A stretch of 64,000 nucleotides of DNA from assembly GCA_024114885.1 (NCBI GenBank), contig CP099420.1:1302001-1366000 (forward strand), in the 5' to 3' direction. Every line of letters starts with the position of its first letter. Position 1 is the first letter of the stretch. Both the position numbers and the translations under genes were made by a program. This document shows positions 10,750 to 22,633 of this stretch, in pieces. Source of the DNA: Septoria linicola. Its lineage: Eukaryota; Ascomycota; Dothideomycetes; Mycosphaerellales; Mycosphaerellaceae. The notes beneath the pieces were generated by a model, which searched no databases, was not told the origin of the DNA, and was given only the letters and a program-made list of their open reading frames with translations.

Positions 10750-11686
10750 GAGCCGAAGGTAGGGCTATCTCTTCTCTCTTATACCGAGACTAGAAGCGCG
10801 GAGGGTAGAAGGTAGCCTTAAAGCGAGAACTAATATACTATAAACATTAATAAGAGGCCTAAAGGAGCCTACGTAAGAGGCGACTCAAAGGGCTATAATA
10901 ATATAGAAGCCCCTAGAATATAGATATCGCTCTAACCTAGAAAAGTTATAAACCTCTAGTACCCCTTAGTATAGATCTATTCGGCAATTATCGTATAGAT
11001 AGTAAGGCGACTTACTATATCGGAGATTTACTCAGGGTCTCTATACCTATAATAGTCTTTAATTAGACCCCGGTTTAGCGTGAAAACGCTCTCGTTCGGA
11101 TAGCGTAGAGGCTATAGGATAGGCCGGACCCGTCTAGGTAATCTCGTATCCCCTAGTATATAGATCGCTTAGAATAAGCTCTAGTATAGCGTTAGATACT
11201 AATCGTTTAGCTAAGGACACTAATTACGTCTAAGGCCCTAGACCCGGTATATAGTATAGGCTAACGTAATATTATACTACTATAGTTATATAGCGAATTA
11301 CCCGAATAAGCGAGACGGACGCGCCTAGCTATAAACGGTCGAACTATACGACACGACATGCCTTCGCTTATTAGGCATAATTAATGTAGCTCTAGTATTA
11401 TAAAGAAAAGTTTAACGTTTACCTTTAGATAGCTAATAAAAATTTTAGACTCTTGTTTTTTAGTTATCGTTTTAAACGATAACTATATTTTATTTAAAAA
11501 CCTAATTAAGGAGAGCACGATATACTCTTAGAATACCTTCGAACGAGCTCTATAAGTAAATTAGTATCTACTAGCCGGCCTAAAATACTAGAGAGTAGCT
11601 TATCTAACTAGCTTAATAAGTAAATTCGAAGATCTCTAGTAAAGCTATTACCCGCTTTTACTTTATTCTCTCTACTAGACAACGAT
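10750..11686 (+). other. Gypsy-1 leader with palindrome
   Basis: A 937-bp untranslated interval between the 5' LTR and the gag ATG. No gene is visible. At 11461-11485 there is a near-perfect palindrome: TAGTTATCGTTT, one T, then AAACGATAACTA. A related sequence sits at 25906-25934 in front of ORF3, which suggests a regulatory or structural element shared by both transcription units. Confidence 0.6.
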
Positions 11687-14420
11687 ATGTCTATAGAAGC
11701 GGAGGACTAAGGAGGTACTAACCTTAACCCTAATACTAATATCTTTTAAGGACCGAACTTAGGAGGTAGACTATCTATAGCGTAGTTCTAGCTACTTATA
11801 GAGACTATCTAAGTAACCTAAAGCTAGAAGGTAATTGTCGCTTAGGTTCCGCTACTACCTAGCTCGGACTAGAATCTCTTCTTTAATAGAGAGAACGTAA
11901 CTAAGTATATTAAGCGTTTTAAAGTACTATATAGTAACTACGCTATCCTACTTATTAATAATAATAAATAGCTTTACGAGAAGTTACTTACTTAGGTTAC
12001 GGTCGTCTAACGTAGACGATACTAGCGCCTTAATAGTTTCTATAATCGAGACTACGCTAAGTTTAAGGAATCTATTATTAAGGAGTACTAAAAGTATAAT
12101 AGTATATATATGCTCGGAAACCGCTACTATATAGAAAACCTTTATAAGGTCGACTGTAGCGAGGATAATAATCTCTTAGAGTACTTAAGGTAGTTCATAC
12201 TCTACTCTAATACTATACCTACTTCGTATATAGACGAGCGTTCTCGTACTCTTCTATTTATACGAGGCCTACTATTCCGCTTCGGTAAGAGGCTCTAGGC
12301 CTATTTTAGGTTAGACCTTAATAATAGTAACTTAGATTATAGTAAGCTCTTAAAGATAGCCTAGCGTTAGATTAATAGTAATAAGGACTTTAAATTAGAA
12401 GTATATAACGAAGGTAGTAAGGATGTCTAGTAGTTATATAAAGTAGTAAAGAAGTCCGCTCTAAGACTAAACTCTAAGTTTAAGGCTAGAGAAACGGTAG
12501 TCTATAAAGGCCGTAAACCGGCAAGCGTCGATAATATTACCGCTAGTATATAAGACCTCGTAATCGCTACGATTCGTCGACTCGAAGAAGGAGACCTATA
12601 GCTACTACGCCTATCGATAGGATAGTAGGCGAAGTCTTACGATCATAACTATCTATATATTCTAAGGCCTACTTATAGCTAGGAGATTTTAATTAACTTA
12701 GCTACGATAGATAACGGGTTAATAATTAAGGCCTATATAGCGATCGCTCTAAAGATTTTAGGTTATTAGATATATAGGCTCGAAGGCTATATAGCCGTAA
12801 ACTACGAGTACCTATAGTAGTTCGAGACTAAGGGCTTAATATATAGAGATCTAAAGACTAGTATTATATACTATAGAACGCCTCGCCTAGGTACGGAAAA
12901 GATATAGTACTACTAGGACAAGGAACTACTAAAGCTGTTCGTATTAATAGAAGTATTAGAGTAGCGCTATAGAAAGATTAATCTTGAAAATATAGATCGT
13001 TTATTAACGCTAAGAGCGAGCTAGTAGAGGACAGCGAACAAGGTAGCTAGTATCGACGGTCCTATTAATATTAGTTAAGTCGCTTCTATTACGTAGGAAG
13101 ATTAGGACGATCTAATCGGCGCCTATATAGCTAGAGATAGCGTAAAGACAAAACGGAACCCGAACCCTTCTCGTCTAGTTAGAGGACAGCTAATAGGAGT
13201 ATAGAAGCGGATTACGACCTAGGCTATAGCCGTAAGAACCTACGCTTATCGTTACTCTCGTATTAAAGAGGTTAAAGATAAAAACCAGCTAGCTCCTTAC
13301 CTTATAGATATAGAAGAGTTAGAGGATTCTTAAACTTAAGGACGTAATAACGATAAGGTCGAGGATAAGTAGATATACGACTACCTAAACGGTCTACTAG
13401 TTCTAGTCGCTCCTACGTATACTTAAAAGCGAAAGAAAGTAAAGGAGCCTCTAAAGACAAAGCGAGCAGATAACTACCTTCGAGCTACGTATACTAATAA
13501 TAACGCTAACGTCTTCTAGATAGATAAAATACTCGAATCTAAGGTCTAGTTAAGCTTAGTAGAGATTATTCTCTATAGCGAGCGAGCGTCGTATTCCTTA
13601 TAGGGTTATATTCTAAATAATACAGATCTACGTAAGAAGCTTAATAAGCTCTAGGTAAAGAAGCGTACGAATAGAGATAGTAGAGCTAAGGTTAGTGTAT
13701 ATTCCTTACTATCTAAAGCCTTCTACGATATAGTAGAGGAGCTAATAAAAGCTATTTTAGCGACTAATATTAAGGCCTTCTAGGCTACTACTATAGCGAT
13801 TAATATAGTAAAACCTAGGCCTACTTCCGAGCTTTACGAGCGGACTAATAACATCCTTCTATTATTTAATAATGTCTATTAGATTGTTCTAAGTATCTAC
13901 GTACCTATAAAGTATAGCCCTCGAATAATAGCTTATAAGTCTTTAATCGACGAGAGAGCTAAGTTAATAATTATACCGATCGAATACGTTCGGAAGCTTT
14001 AAGTCGGTATAACCTCTCTTAGTAATATTACTATAGGAGGAGTCGAAGGTAAGGTTACTTTTATTAGGTACTACCTAGAAGTATTAATCGATACCTTTAG
14101 CGTAAGAGTTACTATACTATTTCTAGTCTTACTAGTAAATAGCCCGATCTTACTTAGCCGACTATAGGCACGATAGGTACGCCTAGCTTCTAAGAACTAC
14201 GATAATAGCTCTTAGGAGGGCTTAATTAGTACTCTAGACAGCTATATTATTATGTTTATAGGCTTTAATAGCTGTAGTAATATACGTACTATAGAACAGG
14301 TACTAGGAAAAGCTAGAGTGCCGAGGAACTAGCTCTAGTCGACAGTACGAGTTTAGTAGGGGCTCTAATACGTATATCGCGTCTAGGTTCGGTAGAAGTT
14401 AGTATCTAAACTCTAACTTT
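11687..14420 (+). pseudogene. Gypsy-1 gag-protease (ORF1)
   Basis: Starts at ATG 11687-11689 and stays in frame 2. The Gag part resembles fungal Gypsy capsid proteins, with an NVTKYIKRFKVLY segment at about 11890-11935. The retropepsin-like part is near 13900-14180. It reads LIDERAKL at about 13943-13966, where fungal Gypsy elements usually have L(I/L)DEG(A/S)E, so Gly to Arg and Glu to Lys have occurred. An ITIGGVEGKVTF segment and a final LLSRLQAR follow. Trp and Gln codons are stops throughout. Pol is in a different frame (frame 1) and the two overlap in the 14340-14420 region, so translation would have needed a frameshift, or an indel has occurred. The proteins would form the capsid and process the polyprotein. 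Confidence 0.8.
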
Positions 14421-16337
14421 CGGTAATTATTAGCTAAAGAATATAGAGTATGCCGTCGAGGACTCTAGATCTTATAATAGCGAGGAGTAGAGGAAGGGAT
14501 TATAAGCTTTTCAAGCTTCTACTACCCTTTCCGTATAAGGTTTAGTAGTTAGAAGTAAAAACTCTACTTAGAAGGGTTAGCTAGCGGAACGTTCTATAGT
14601 TGCCTTTTTAAACGATAATTACGTTATACCTCCTATACTATACTTTAAACTATACTAGTAGTATAGATAGATAAGCGATTAGTACTAGTGTTCGTTTATA
14701 GTTACTAACAGCCCTAAACTCCTAGAGAATTAAGTCTTTAACTACCTTACGTAGTAGTTATCGTATATAAAGGTAATCTACTTCGGAGACTATTTTATAG
14801 CGGACTTAATTAGACAAAGTACCTCTCTACGATAGTAGCTCGAACTATTAAGACGAGTTAATTATAGCTAGATTTAAACATAGTACGACTATCTCGTAGT
14901 AGCGGCTATTAAAGGTAATATCGCTAAATTCAGCTAAAATAGTCGACTTAAGAAGCTTCTACTAGCTACCGGCGAAGCTAAGCTAGCTTATACTAGCGAG
15001 CGAGACTTGTACTAGGGTATTAGGTACAGTTTTAACGATACTATACTAGTGTCTTAATCGAGCTAGGGTTCAAATTATAGAGGCGAATACTTAATAATTA
15101 CCTATAGGAAGCTTAGAGAGGCGGAGCTAGCTATCTAAGAACCTAGACCCTATAACGAGGTTATCTCCGATAAAGTAGACGACGAGCTTAGTAAGGAGAC
15201 GTACGTTATCTCGGCCGCTATTAACATAGTAGTAGAGAAAGCTCGTAATAAAGAAGCTATAAGGTAGTAGAAGCTAGATAATTGTATTAGCGCCTATACT
15301 CTTTATAAGCGAGTTACTAATAAGATTAAACTAGTAAATACCGATATTACTATAACTAATAGCTTAAACCCTAGCGGATTAAAGGACTAGCGACGGACTT
15401 ATATTAAGAAGGAAGTAGCTATACTACCTAGTACTAGACCTTATAATAGTAAGTACTTAACTAAGAGGTTCTCGACGATCAAGCCTAGATTACGCCTAAC
15501 GCCCGAATAGCTTATAAAGTTCAAACCTAGTATAGAACTACTACTAAAAGAGCTAGATTTGTTATACTATATACTAAGGAATCGAGAAGCTACCTTTACG
15601 TAGGACTTTACGTATTTAGGCTAAATTAATCCTAATATTACTCTACTATAGAAGATTCGGATAGTTCCTTACGAGCTATAGTAGTATCTAGGCTTCAAGC
15701 TAAACCTATCGCTACGATATATCGTAGAGGATATACTAAGACAACGAATCTAAGCTAGAACTCTTAAGCTATACTATAGTGCCTATCGAAACCTATACTT
15801 CCTTATTAGTAAGAAGATAGAGGTAGGTAAGCTAAAGAAGTATCGGTTAATTAATATAGCTTAGAAGTTTAATTAAGTTACTATAAGAGATTCGAACTTA
15901 CTACCTAACGCTAAGGGTTTCTCTAAGGACTTTACTAGTTACGCGCTAGCCTCGTTAGTTAATATCTTCTCTAGATATAACTAAATCCTACTCGATAAAT
16001 TATATAGAGACCTTATAGGCTTTGACTTACTACTAGGCTTGTTATAGTAGACAACGTTACCGTAAGGAGCTACGAATTCTATTACCTAGTTCGTTCGTAT
16101 TATTAATCAAGTGCTTATAGAGTATGTCTCGTATAAAGTATAGCTGTTCCTTAATAATATCGGTATTAAAGGGCCTAAGACGAAGTACGATAGTAAAGAG
16201 GTTAAACCTAGCCTCTACTATTACGTTATTAAACATATTATAGCTATAGACGACGTCCTCTATAATATAGAACGAGCTAATATAATAGTAGCTTTTAATA
16301 AGCTATAGCTCTATTACGAACAACTAGTAATCGTTAG
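14400..16337 (+). pseudogene. Gypsy-1 pol, first part: NADAR-like domain and RT
   Basis: Frame 1, open apart from RIP stops. A NADAR-like domain covers about 14641-15147. A linker (about 15150-15530) is typical of fungal Gypsy polyproteins and contains YKRVTNKIK. Reverse transcriptase runs from about 15530. Its motifs include KKYRLINIA at 15835-15861, LPQGATNS (Gln as stop) near 16060-16085, and Phe-Leu-Asn-Asn at 16147-16158 for FIDD, followed by GIKGPKTKY. Both catalytic Asp codons are therefore Asn. Copia B interrupts the domain after 16337. The frame resumes after B in the register expected once B and its 5-bp duplication are removed. Confidence 0.85.
14641..15147 (+). other. NADAR-like (DUF1768/YbiA) domain inside Gypsy pol
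   Basis: The frame-1 translation matches the family in motif order. There is an SDQYQCSF segment (family: LSN.Y..PF) at about 14674-14697. A Lys (14770-14772) then sits in a YIKVIYFGD stretch (family: KA..FGD). Next come ADLIRQSTS, the run GNIAKFSQNSRLKKLLLATG (14914-14973) and the ERDLY-stop-GI motif at about 14998-15021 (family: D..WGIG). The C-terminal helix has GEYLIITYRKLREAE (family: LG..LM..R..LR). NADAR enzymes hydrolyse N-glycosidic bonds: YbiA acts on riboflavin intermediates and others remove ADP-ribose from guanine. The usual catalytic Glu in the E.W/Y...K motif seems to be Thr here (14749-14751), and that change is not explained by RIP. Assignment is by motif recognition only. 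Confidence 0.68.
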
Positions 16338-16614
16338 TATTAAAAGTAGAGGGCGTATTGTATACTATACAATGTTAAGGAGGGTATAGCGTAGTAAAGA
16401 AGAATAGGGGATCAATCTTGAACTAACTTATATATATAGTATAGTAGTAATATGCTAGGAACTAAATACAAAGTTAATTAAGTTAGTTATCTAAGAAGAG
16501 AAGAAAGAGAAGCAAGATATACCTCTTACTAAGCCTTAGGTAGATACCTTAGGTATCTAGAACTATGCTTAGGAGTCTATATCTAGACTAACTATCTAGG
16601 ATACATTCTTAATA
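16338..16614 (-). repeat. Copia B 3' LTR
   Basis: A 277-bp LTR with termini TATTAA and TTAATA (RIP-altered TGTTAA/TTAACA), flanked on the outside by GTTAG. Confidence 0.95.
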
Positions 16615-17275
16615 CTCCTACTTATGCTATATAGTTAGATCTTTTAATAGATCATCTATAGTACTCAAATACTAGTCCTAATCTTGATTAGTTATTAAGT
16701 ACTTGCTTTTAGACTAATAACTAGACAGCACTAACTATTAATCTAACAAACTTTCTATACTACTATCTCCTATAAAAAGGTAAAAGAAATACCTTCTATA
16801 AGATCTTCCTCCTCTCTTATATAGGAGTAGATTGTTTAGGATATAGACTATCTAGTAAGTTGCCCTTATCCTTTCTTATAGCTAATTCTAATAGCTTCCT
16901 AGATTCCTTATAGCCTAGTCTCCTACTTAGTTACATTCTATATAGCTTCTTAGTTCCCTAATAGCCTTTAGGGTACACTATTCTTAGCTATAGGGATCTT
17001 ATATTAAGCTAGGGAGCAGAGTAACTATACACTAGTAGAGGAGATAATAGCTGCTATAGAAGAGGTCTTTAATATTAACTAGTACTTAGCCTTAGGGGGT
17101 GTCTAGTTTAGCTAGGTGCTATATAGTAATATTATAGTTAGTAATAGGTCTGATATTAGTAAGAGCATTTAGGACTTTATAAAGTCTAACTAAGGAGGAG
17201 TTAAGTAACTAAAATCTTTCTTTTAGACTCCTCTTAGTTCAACTCTAAAACTTGGAGTTATCTTTTATATATCTC

Positions 17276-20200
17276 TTATATAAGGTAGAGCTACCTTATA
17301 AACTCCTAAAACTATAGTCTATTCTTTAGCTTAGTAAGACTATCTACTACTATCTCTTTTATATTTATATATTTAATAGAGATAAGTCTATTCTACTAGA
17401 GCTTTCTTATAGTATTATATAAGATATTAATATATTTAGACTTGTTATAAATATATAAGTCCTTAACTAGAGTAAGGGCAGCTTAGTTATTACCTTTTAG
17501 CTAAATTAGCCTGATTCTAGTAATAGCTTCCTAGTTACTAAGGATCCTTAGTTAGTAAGAATATTCTCCTACTAACTCTAGGTATCCAAGCTCTCTTAAA
17601 AGAGTACTAAGGAACTATAACTATTTTATATATACTCCTATAGCTATATATTTAGCTTCTATTATAGATATAGCTATAGATTTCTACTTCTTGCTTATCT
17701 AGGAGATTAGTATACTATAAAGGAAGAAGATATATCTAAGGATTAAGACTCTATTAGTCTTGTCTATTATATAGTTAGAGTCTATATATCTAGTAAGATA
17801 GCCTTAACTATTCCTTAAGTATCTTAGACTAAGGTCTAGGTTTAATCTCAGGTATCTAGTTAGCTTCTTTAGAGCCTTTATATATCCTACTATTAGATTA
17901 CTAATATAGGAGCTTAATCTTCTAAGGGCAAATAAAATGTCTAGTCTTGTAATAGTTATAAGCTATATCTATATTCTAATAATAGATTAGTACTCCTATT
18001 TATTACACCTTTTATTATTTAGTCTAGTAGGCTTTAGACTTTCATAGCTGTCTATTAGTAAAAGAGTTAGTAATATAGTCTCTTAACCTATTCCTATCTT
18101 AGCTAGGTTCTCTTAGATATAGTGCTTCTAGTCAAGTTTCAGCTAGCCTTACTATCTGTTTCTTATTAGTCTTATTCTAAGAATCTTGTCTAGTTCTCTA
18201 AGATCTTTAATCTTAAAGACCTTACTAAGTTAGTCTTTAAACTAGAGGACATCTTCTAGTCTCTCTATAGTAATAGGTATATTATTAATATAGATCAGGA
18301 TTATTAGGTCTTTCCTTTTCTTATAGATTAGAAGATATAGGTCTACTTCTAATTATCTAAATCCTATTCCTTTCAGCTTTAATATATATAGCTGATTCTA
18401 GTCTCTTGTAGCTTACTTTAGCCTATAGAGACTCCTTAGAACTTATAAGACTATACTAGTTAGTAGGTTAATACCTAGTAGTAGGATTATATAGATGTCC
18501 TTATATAGGGTGCTCTCTATAAATATATTGTTTATATCCACTTAGTACAGAACTAGGTCCTTCTTATAAACTATAGCTATAAATCCTCTTAGAGTATCCT
18601 ACCTAACTATAAAGGTAAAAGTTTCTATATAGTCTACTCTATACTTTTAGGAGAACCCTCTTATAACTAGTCTTGCCTTAAACTTTTTAATAGTACTACT
18701 AAGTTTTCTTTTAATATTAAAGACCTATCTTAAGGTAACTAGGTTAGCCCCTTTTAGTAGAACTACTATAGTCTAGGTGTTATTACTTACAAGTATATCT
18801 AGCTCCTTCTAAATAGCTTCTTACTAGAGATAACCCTACTTAGGATTACTTACTACTTCCTTATAGTTCTTTAGGATTAGAACCTTTTATTTATATATTC
18901 CTACTTCTTTAGTAGTAGAGAATATAATCTCTTTAACTTCCTCTAAGAATTCTAGGTCTTATAGGATGTCTAGGTTAATAGAGCTTATAGCTAAGAAGAA
19001 AGCCTAATACTCTAGGAGCATTTCCTTGTCTAGCTAACTATTCTAATCTAGCTTAAGCCTAATTAGCTTTAGCTTCTAGTTAAATCTATTAAGTTCTTAG
19101 GATACTTTCCTCTTTCTAAGAGTTTGCCTTAGGGCTGTCTACTTATAATCTATCTCTATAGTTTCTTAGGCAGAATTTTTAGATTCTTTCTTAACTTTCC
19201 CTTAGTCTAGGAATTTTCTATACTCTCCTATATCTTCTAGTAGAGGTAGAAGTTATATAAAGAGTTTCTTTCCTTCCTAAACCTATACTAATAGCTAAGG
19301 GGGAGAAGGCTTCTACTAGCCTAGACTAGGAGTACCTAGGGTACTCCTACTAGCTTATAGAGTAGGCTAGCTAATAGTTCTTAGCCTTCTAATAGGTCTT
19401 CTTTCTAGAGCTAAACTAGGGAGATTCTTAATCTTAATATTCAAGTCCAATTCTCTACCTAGCTTATCTTTAAAGAAGATTATATTAGTATACTACTTAA
19501 TAGCCTTTATATCTAGCTCCTAGAACTTCTATACCTTTACTATATTATTATAGTATCTAATAAACATAGTATCCTTCTCTCTATTTATTAGTTTGTTACT
19601 CCTTGCCTACTAAGGCTATACTCTTATATCTATATATACTATAGCTCTATATCCCTATACCTTAAGGTAAGAGACTATTAGTTTAATCCTATTAAAAGCC
19701 TTATTAGGTAAGAGCTTGAATCTCTTAATATTAGGTCTATTTAGGAGCTTGTTCCTTATATATACTTATACTTTAAGGGCTTCTAGCTAAAATTTAATAG
19801 GTATCTTACTTTCTTTAAGCATTACTCTAATAGAGGCCTCTAATGTTTAGATAGACCTCTTAACTACTCTATTCTAGAGTGAATTATAGGCCTTAGTTAG
19901 CTTAAGGGTAATTCTAAAGTCCTTCTCCTACTATTTGATTAAAGTAGTAATCTCTCTAGTATTATTAGCTCTTATAGACTTAAGGAGTACTACTAACTAC
20001 CTTTCTGCCTTAATCCTCTAGTTCTAAAGAGTAGTTAGTATATCTAATCTAGCCTTAAGTAGAAATACCTATTTCTTTCTTAAGAAGTTATTAATAATCT
20101 TAAGCTACTATATAAAACCTTTTACTAATAATAGTAATAGTCTATAGATATCTACTAATATAAGGGCTAGTCTTTTAGGTCTTCTTTTAATAGACTTACC

Positions 20201-22250
20201 TAGGTGTTTCTTTATCTTACCTATTATATAGATCCTATACTTATACTCTTCCTAGTTAGGGATTAGAATTCTTTCCTTTAGGTTAGTAACTTTATAAAGG
20301 TTTAAGAGTAACCCTCTTCTAAAGTATATAAATCTTCTATACTATAGCTCCTACTATTTTAGATCCTTCTCTAATAGGGTAGTATAGGCATTGTTAACCT
20401 CTATAGGATTATATAGTAAGTAATATAACTTTTCCTATAGGAGAGGTAATATCTTACTAATAAATAGAACACCTCTAACTAGCTTAGTCTTTATAACTGT
20501 TTAGCTATCTAGGGAGGTAAGAGTGAAATCAGGCTTCTAGACTCTAAATTACTTACTAAACTAATCCTATAATATAAGATTTACTCTAAGATTAGGAACA
20601 AATAGTACCTTATTAAGTAGAACTTCTCCTCCTAAGATTCCCTTTATCTATACTAGTCTAGAGTAGGTTATATAGAGGTATCCTCCTCTTACCTTGATCT
20701 ATACTTTCTTCCTTAGTAGCTTTACTAATCTAAAGAAGGATAGTTAGTTAGTTATATAGGATAAGGTATAGGAATCTAAGAGCTATTCTTAGAGTAATAA
20801 CTTGCCTTTAGCCTTAATTATAGAATAGGCTAACTTATCTTAGTTATTATCTTCTAATAGAGAATCATTATTACTTCTAGAACTAGAGTAAGTTCTAGAA
20901 TTAGAACTAGAACTAGACTCCTAGGCTAAAAATCCTTTCTTTAGAAGCTTTCTAGACTTTTCTATCCTCTAAAGCTACTTGCCTATTTTCTAGACAACCT
21001 TCTTTAGCTTATTATATAATAATAACTTATAGACAGCTTTCTTAATATATCTAGCATTCCTTAGTAAAGAGGATCTTCTAACCCTCTCTCTAAGGAATGA
21101 TCCCTAAAGGTTCTTCTAGTTCTTAGTACTATTTCTTTACTAGGACAGTTTCTTAGTAGTAGGGAGGTTAGGACAATCTTTTAACTAGTACTTCCCTTTC
21201 TTATAGAGCTAGTATATTAGTAGGGACTTTACTTAGTAGAGCTGCCTAGAATAGAATATAGCTAGACCTATATCTATCTTATCTAGATTGTCTCTTACCT
21301 CTTAGGACTTAAGTAGAAGGAGAATAGTGTCTATATCTAAGGATAGTTAGGTTATAATAGTATCTTTAGCTGCTTAGTATAATATAGGTAGGGACTATAG
21401 GAGATGTTTTAGCCTTTTCTCTTAGCTCTAGTAGTAAGCTTCCTAAGGATTAATCTTAGTAATCCTCTTGCCTAGGCCTCTAAGATATCTCTATGCTTCC
21501 CTAATTATCTTATTAGGTAATATCCTAAATATAACAAACTACTTAATCAGACCTATAGTATAGGACTTTAGGACTCTATTATACTTATTCTAGAGAATTA
21601 CCTATATCTTAGCTACTAGTATAGTAACATACTATATCTCTAGCTCTATCTTATTATCTTTACTAATACTATATCTAATACTAAACCTATATACTATATT
21701 GTCTTTTAAGAAGTATTAATTCTAAGTAATATATATCTAGAGACTAGTGTCCTACTAAACTATATATAGGTTCCCTCTAATAATTAGTTAGCTAATTACC
21801 TAGAACTAGTCCTTTCCTTCTAGCTTGTCTGTCTATAGCTTAAACTATTTCTTCTAGTTAGTTCTGTCTAGGATTAGAATCCTTTAGCTCTTCTTGTCCT
21901 CTTAGTCTATTATAGAAATAGGTAAATAGAATGAATAATTAGTAGAATACTTCAGACTAGCTAAGGATTCTAGAGAAGAGTAATTTCTTATAGTAGAGAG
22001 ACTAGCTCTAAGGAATAAGGATTCCTTGTATTTAGGAAATTACTAAGACTTAGATCTTTCTCTCTTAGTAGAGTTTCTACTACTAGGTAGTAGGAAGGCT
22101 AGGTAGCCTCTTCTAACTCTAGTGATACTAGGTACAATAGTAGAGAACTAGGCAGGTATTAATAAAGTAGAAACATACTACTGTCTTATAGAGATCTTTA
22201 CTAACTTATATACTACTAGGTATAAGCTAGCTTCGTTAGTAATATAGTTA
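17276..22250 (-). pseudogene. Copia B gag-pol, RIP-inactivated
   Basis: A minus-strand gag-pol polyprotein that starts about 107 bp inside the 5' LTR, with no clear surviving ATG, and ends at a TAA at 17278-17276. The domain order matches element A: zinc knuckle, protease, HHCC and DDE integrase, RT, RNase H. Numerous TAG/TAA codons at Trp and Gln positions make it non-functional. The 3' untranslated region (16615-17275) has the conserved stem-loop seen at 4234-4302 in A. Confidence 0.9.
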
Positions 22251-22340
22251 GAGAAACTTCTAGGCCCTAAATGTTTTCTATAAACTATAAGGGATACAAG
22301 TAACCTATACTAATATAGGTTGCTCCTATTTAGTGCACAA

Positions 22341-22356
22341 ACCCGGGCTTATAACC
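22341..22356 (-). other. Copia B primer-binding site (half-tRNA type)
   Basis: On the element's strand this reads GGTTATAAGCCCGGGT immediately after the 5' LTR. The less mutated copies read GGTTATGAGCCCGGGT. It is complementary to the anticodon arm of a eukaryotic initiator tRNA-Met (CCGGGCUCAUAACC), not to a tRNA 3' end. This is the half-tRNA priming mode known for Drosophila copia and yeast Ty5. Confidence 0.75.
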
Positions 22357-22633
22357 TGTTAAAAGTAGAGAGCGTATTATATACTATATAATGTTAAGGA
22401 GGGTATAGCGTAGTAAAGAAGAATAGAGGATTAATCTTGAACTAACTTATATATATAGTATAGTAGTAATATACTAGGAACTAAATACAAAGTTAATTAA
22501 GTTAGTTATCTAAGAAGAGAAGAAAGAGAAGCAAGATATACCTCTTACTAAGCCTTAGGTAGATGCCTTAGGTATCTAGAACTATGCTTAGGAGTCTATA
22601 TCTAGACTAACTATCTAGGATATATTCTTAATA
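22357..22633 (-). repeat. Copia B 5' LTR
   Basis: A 277-bp LTR matching 16338-16614. It starts with intact TGTTAAAAG on the plus strand, ends TTAATA, and is followed by the duplicated GTTAG. Confidence 0.95.

Larger units (their letters stand above)
16338..22633 (-). mobile_element. Copia B, complete element nested in Gypsy-1
   Basis: A 6296-bp minus-strand Copia with both LTRs (16338-16614 and 22357-22633), a primer-binding site at 22341-22356, and a gag-pol remnant. It lies in the RT domain of Gypsy-1. The target-site duplication GTTAG is present at 16333-16337 and 22634-22638. It is moderately RIP-mutated and more degraded than E, F and G. Confidence 0.95.

Noticed and set aside
10750..10790. 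A primer-binding site for Gypsy-1 after its 5' LTR
   Set aside because: The bases after 10749 do not clearly complement a tRNA end I can name, and RIP plus an uncertain LTR end makes a forced match unsafe.
22341..22356. tRNA-like sequence next to LTRs as a tRNA gene
   Set aside because: Only about 16 bp match the anticodon arm; no acceptor stem or other arms are present. It is a primer-binding site.
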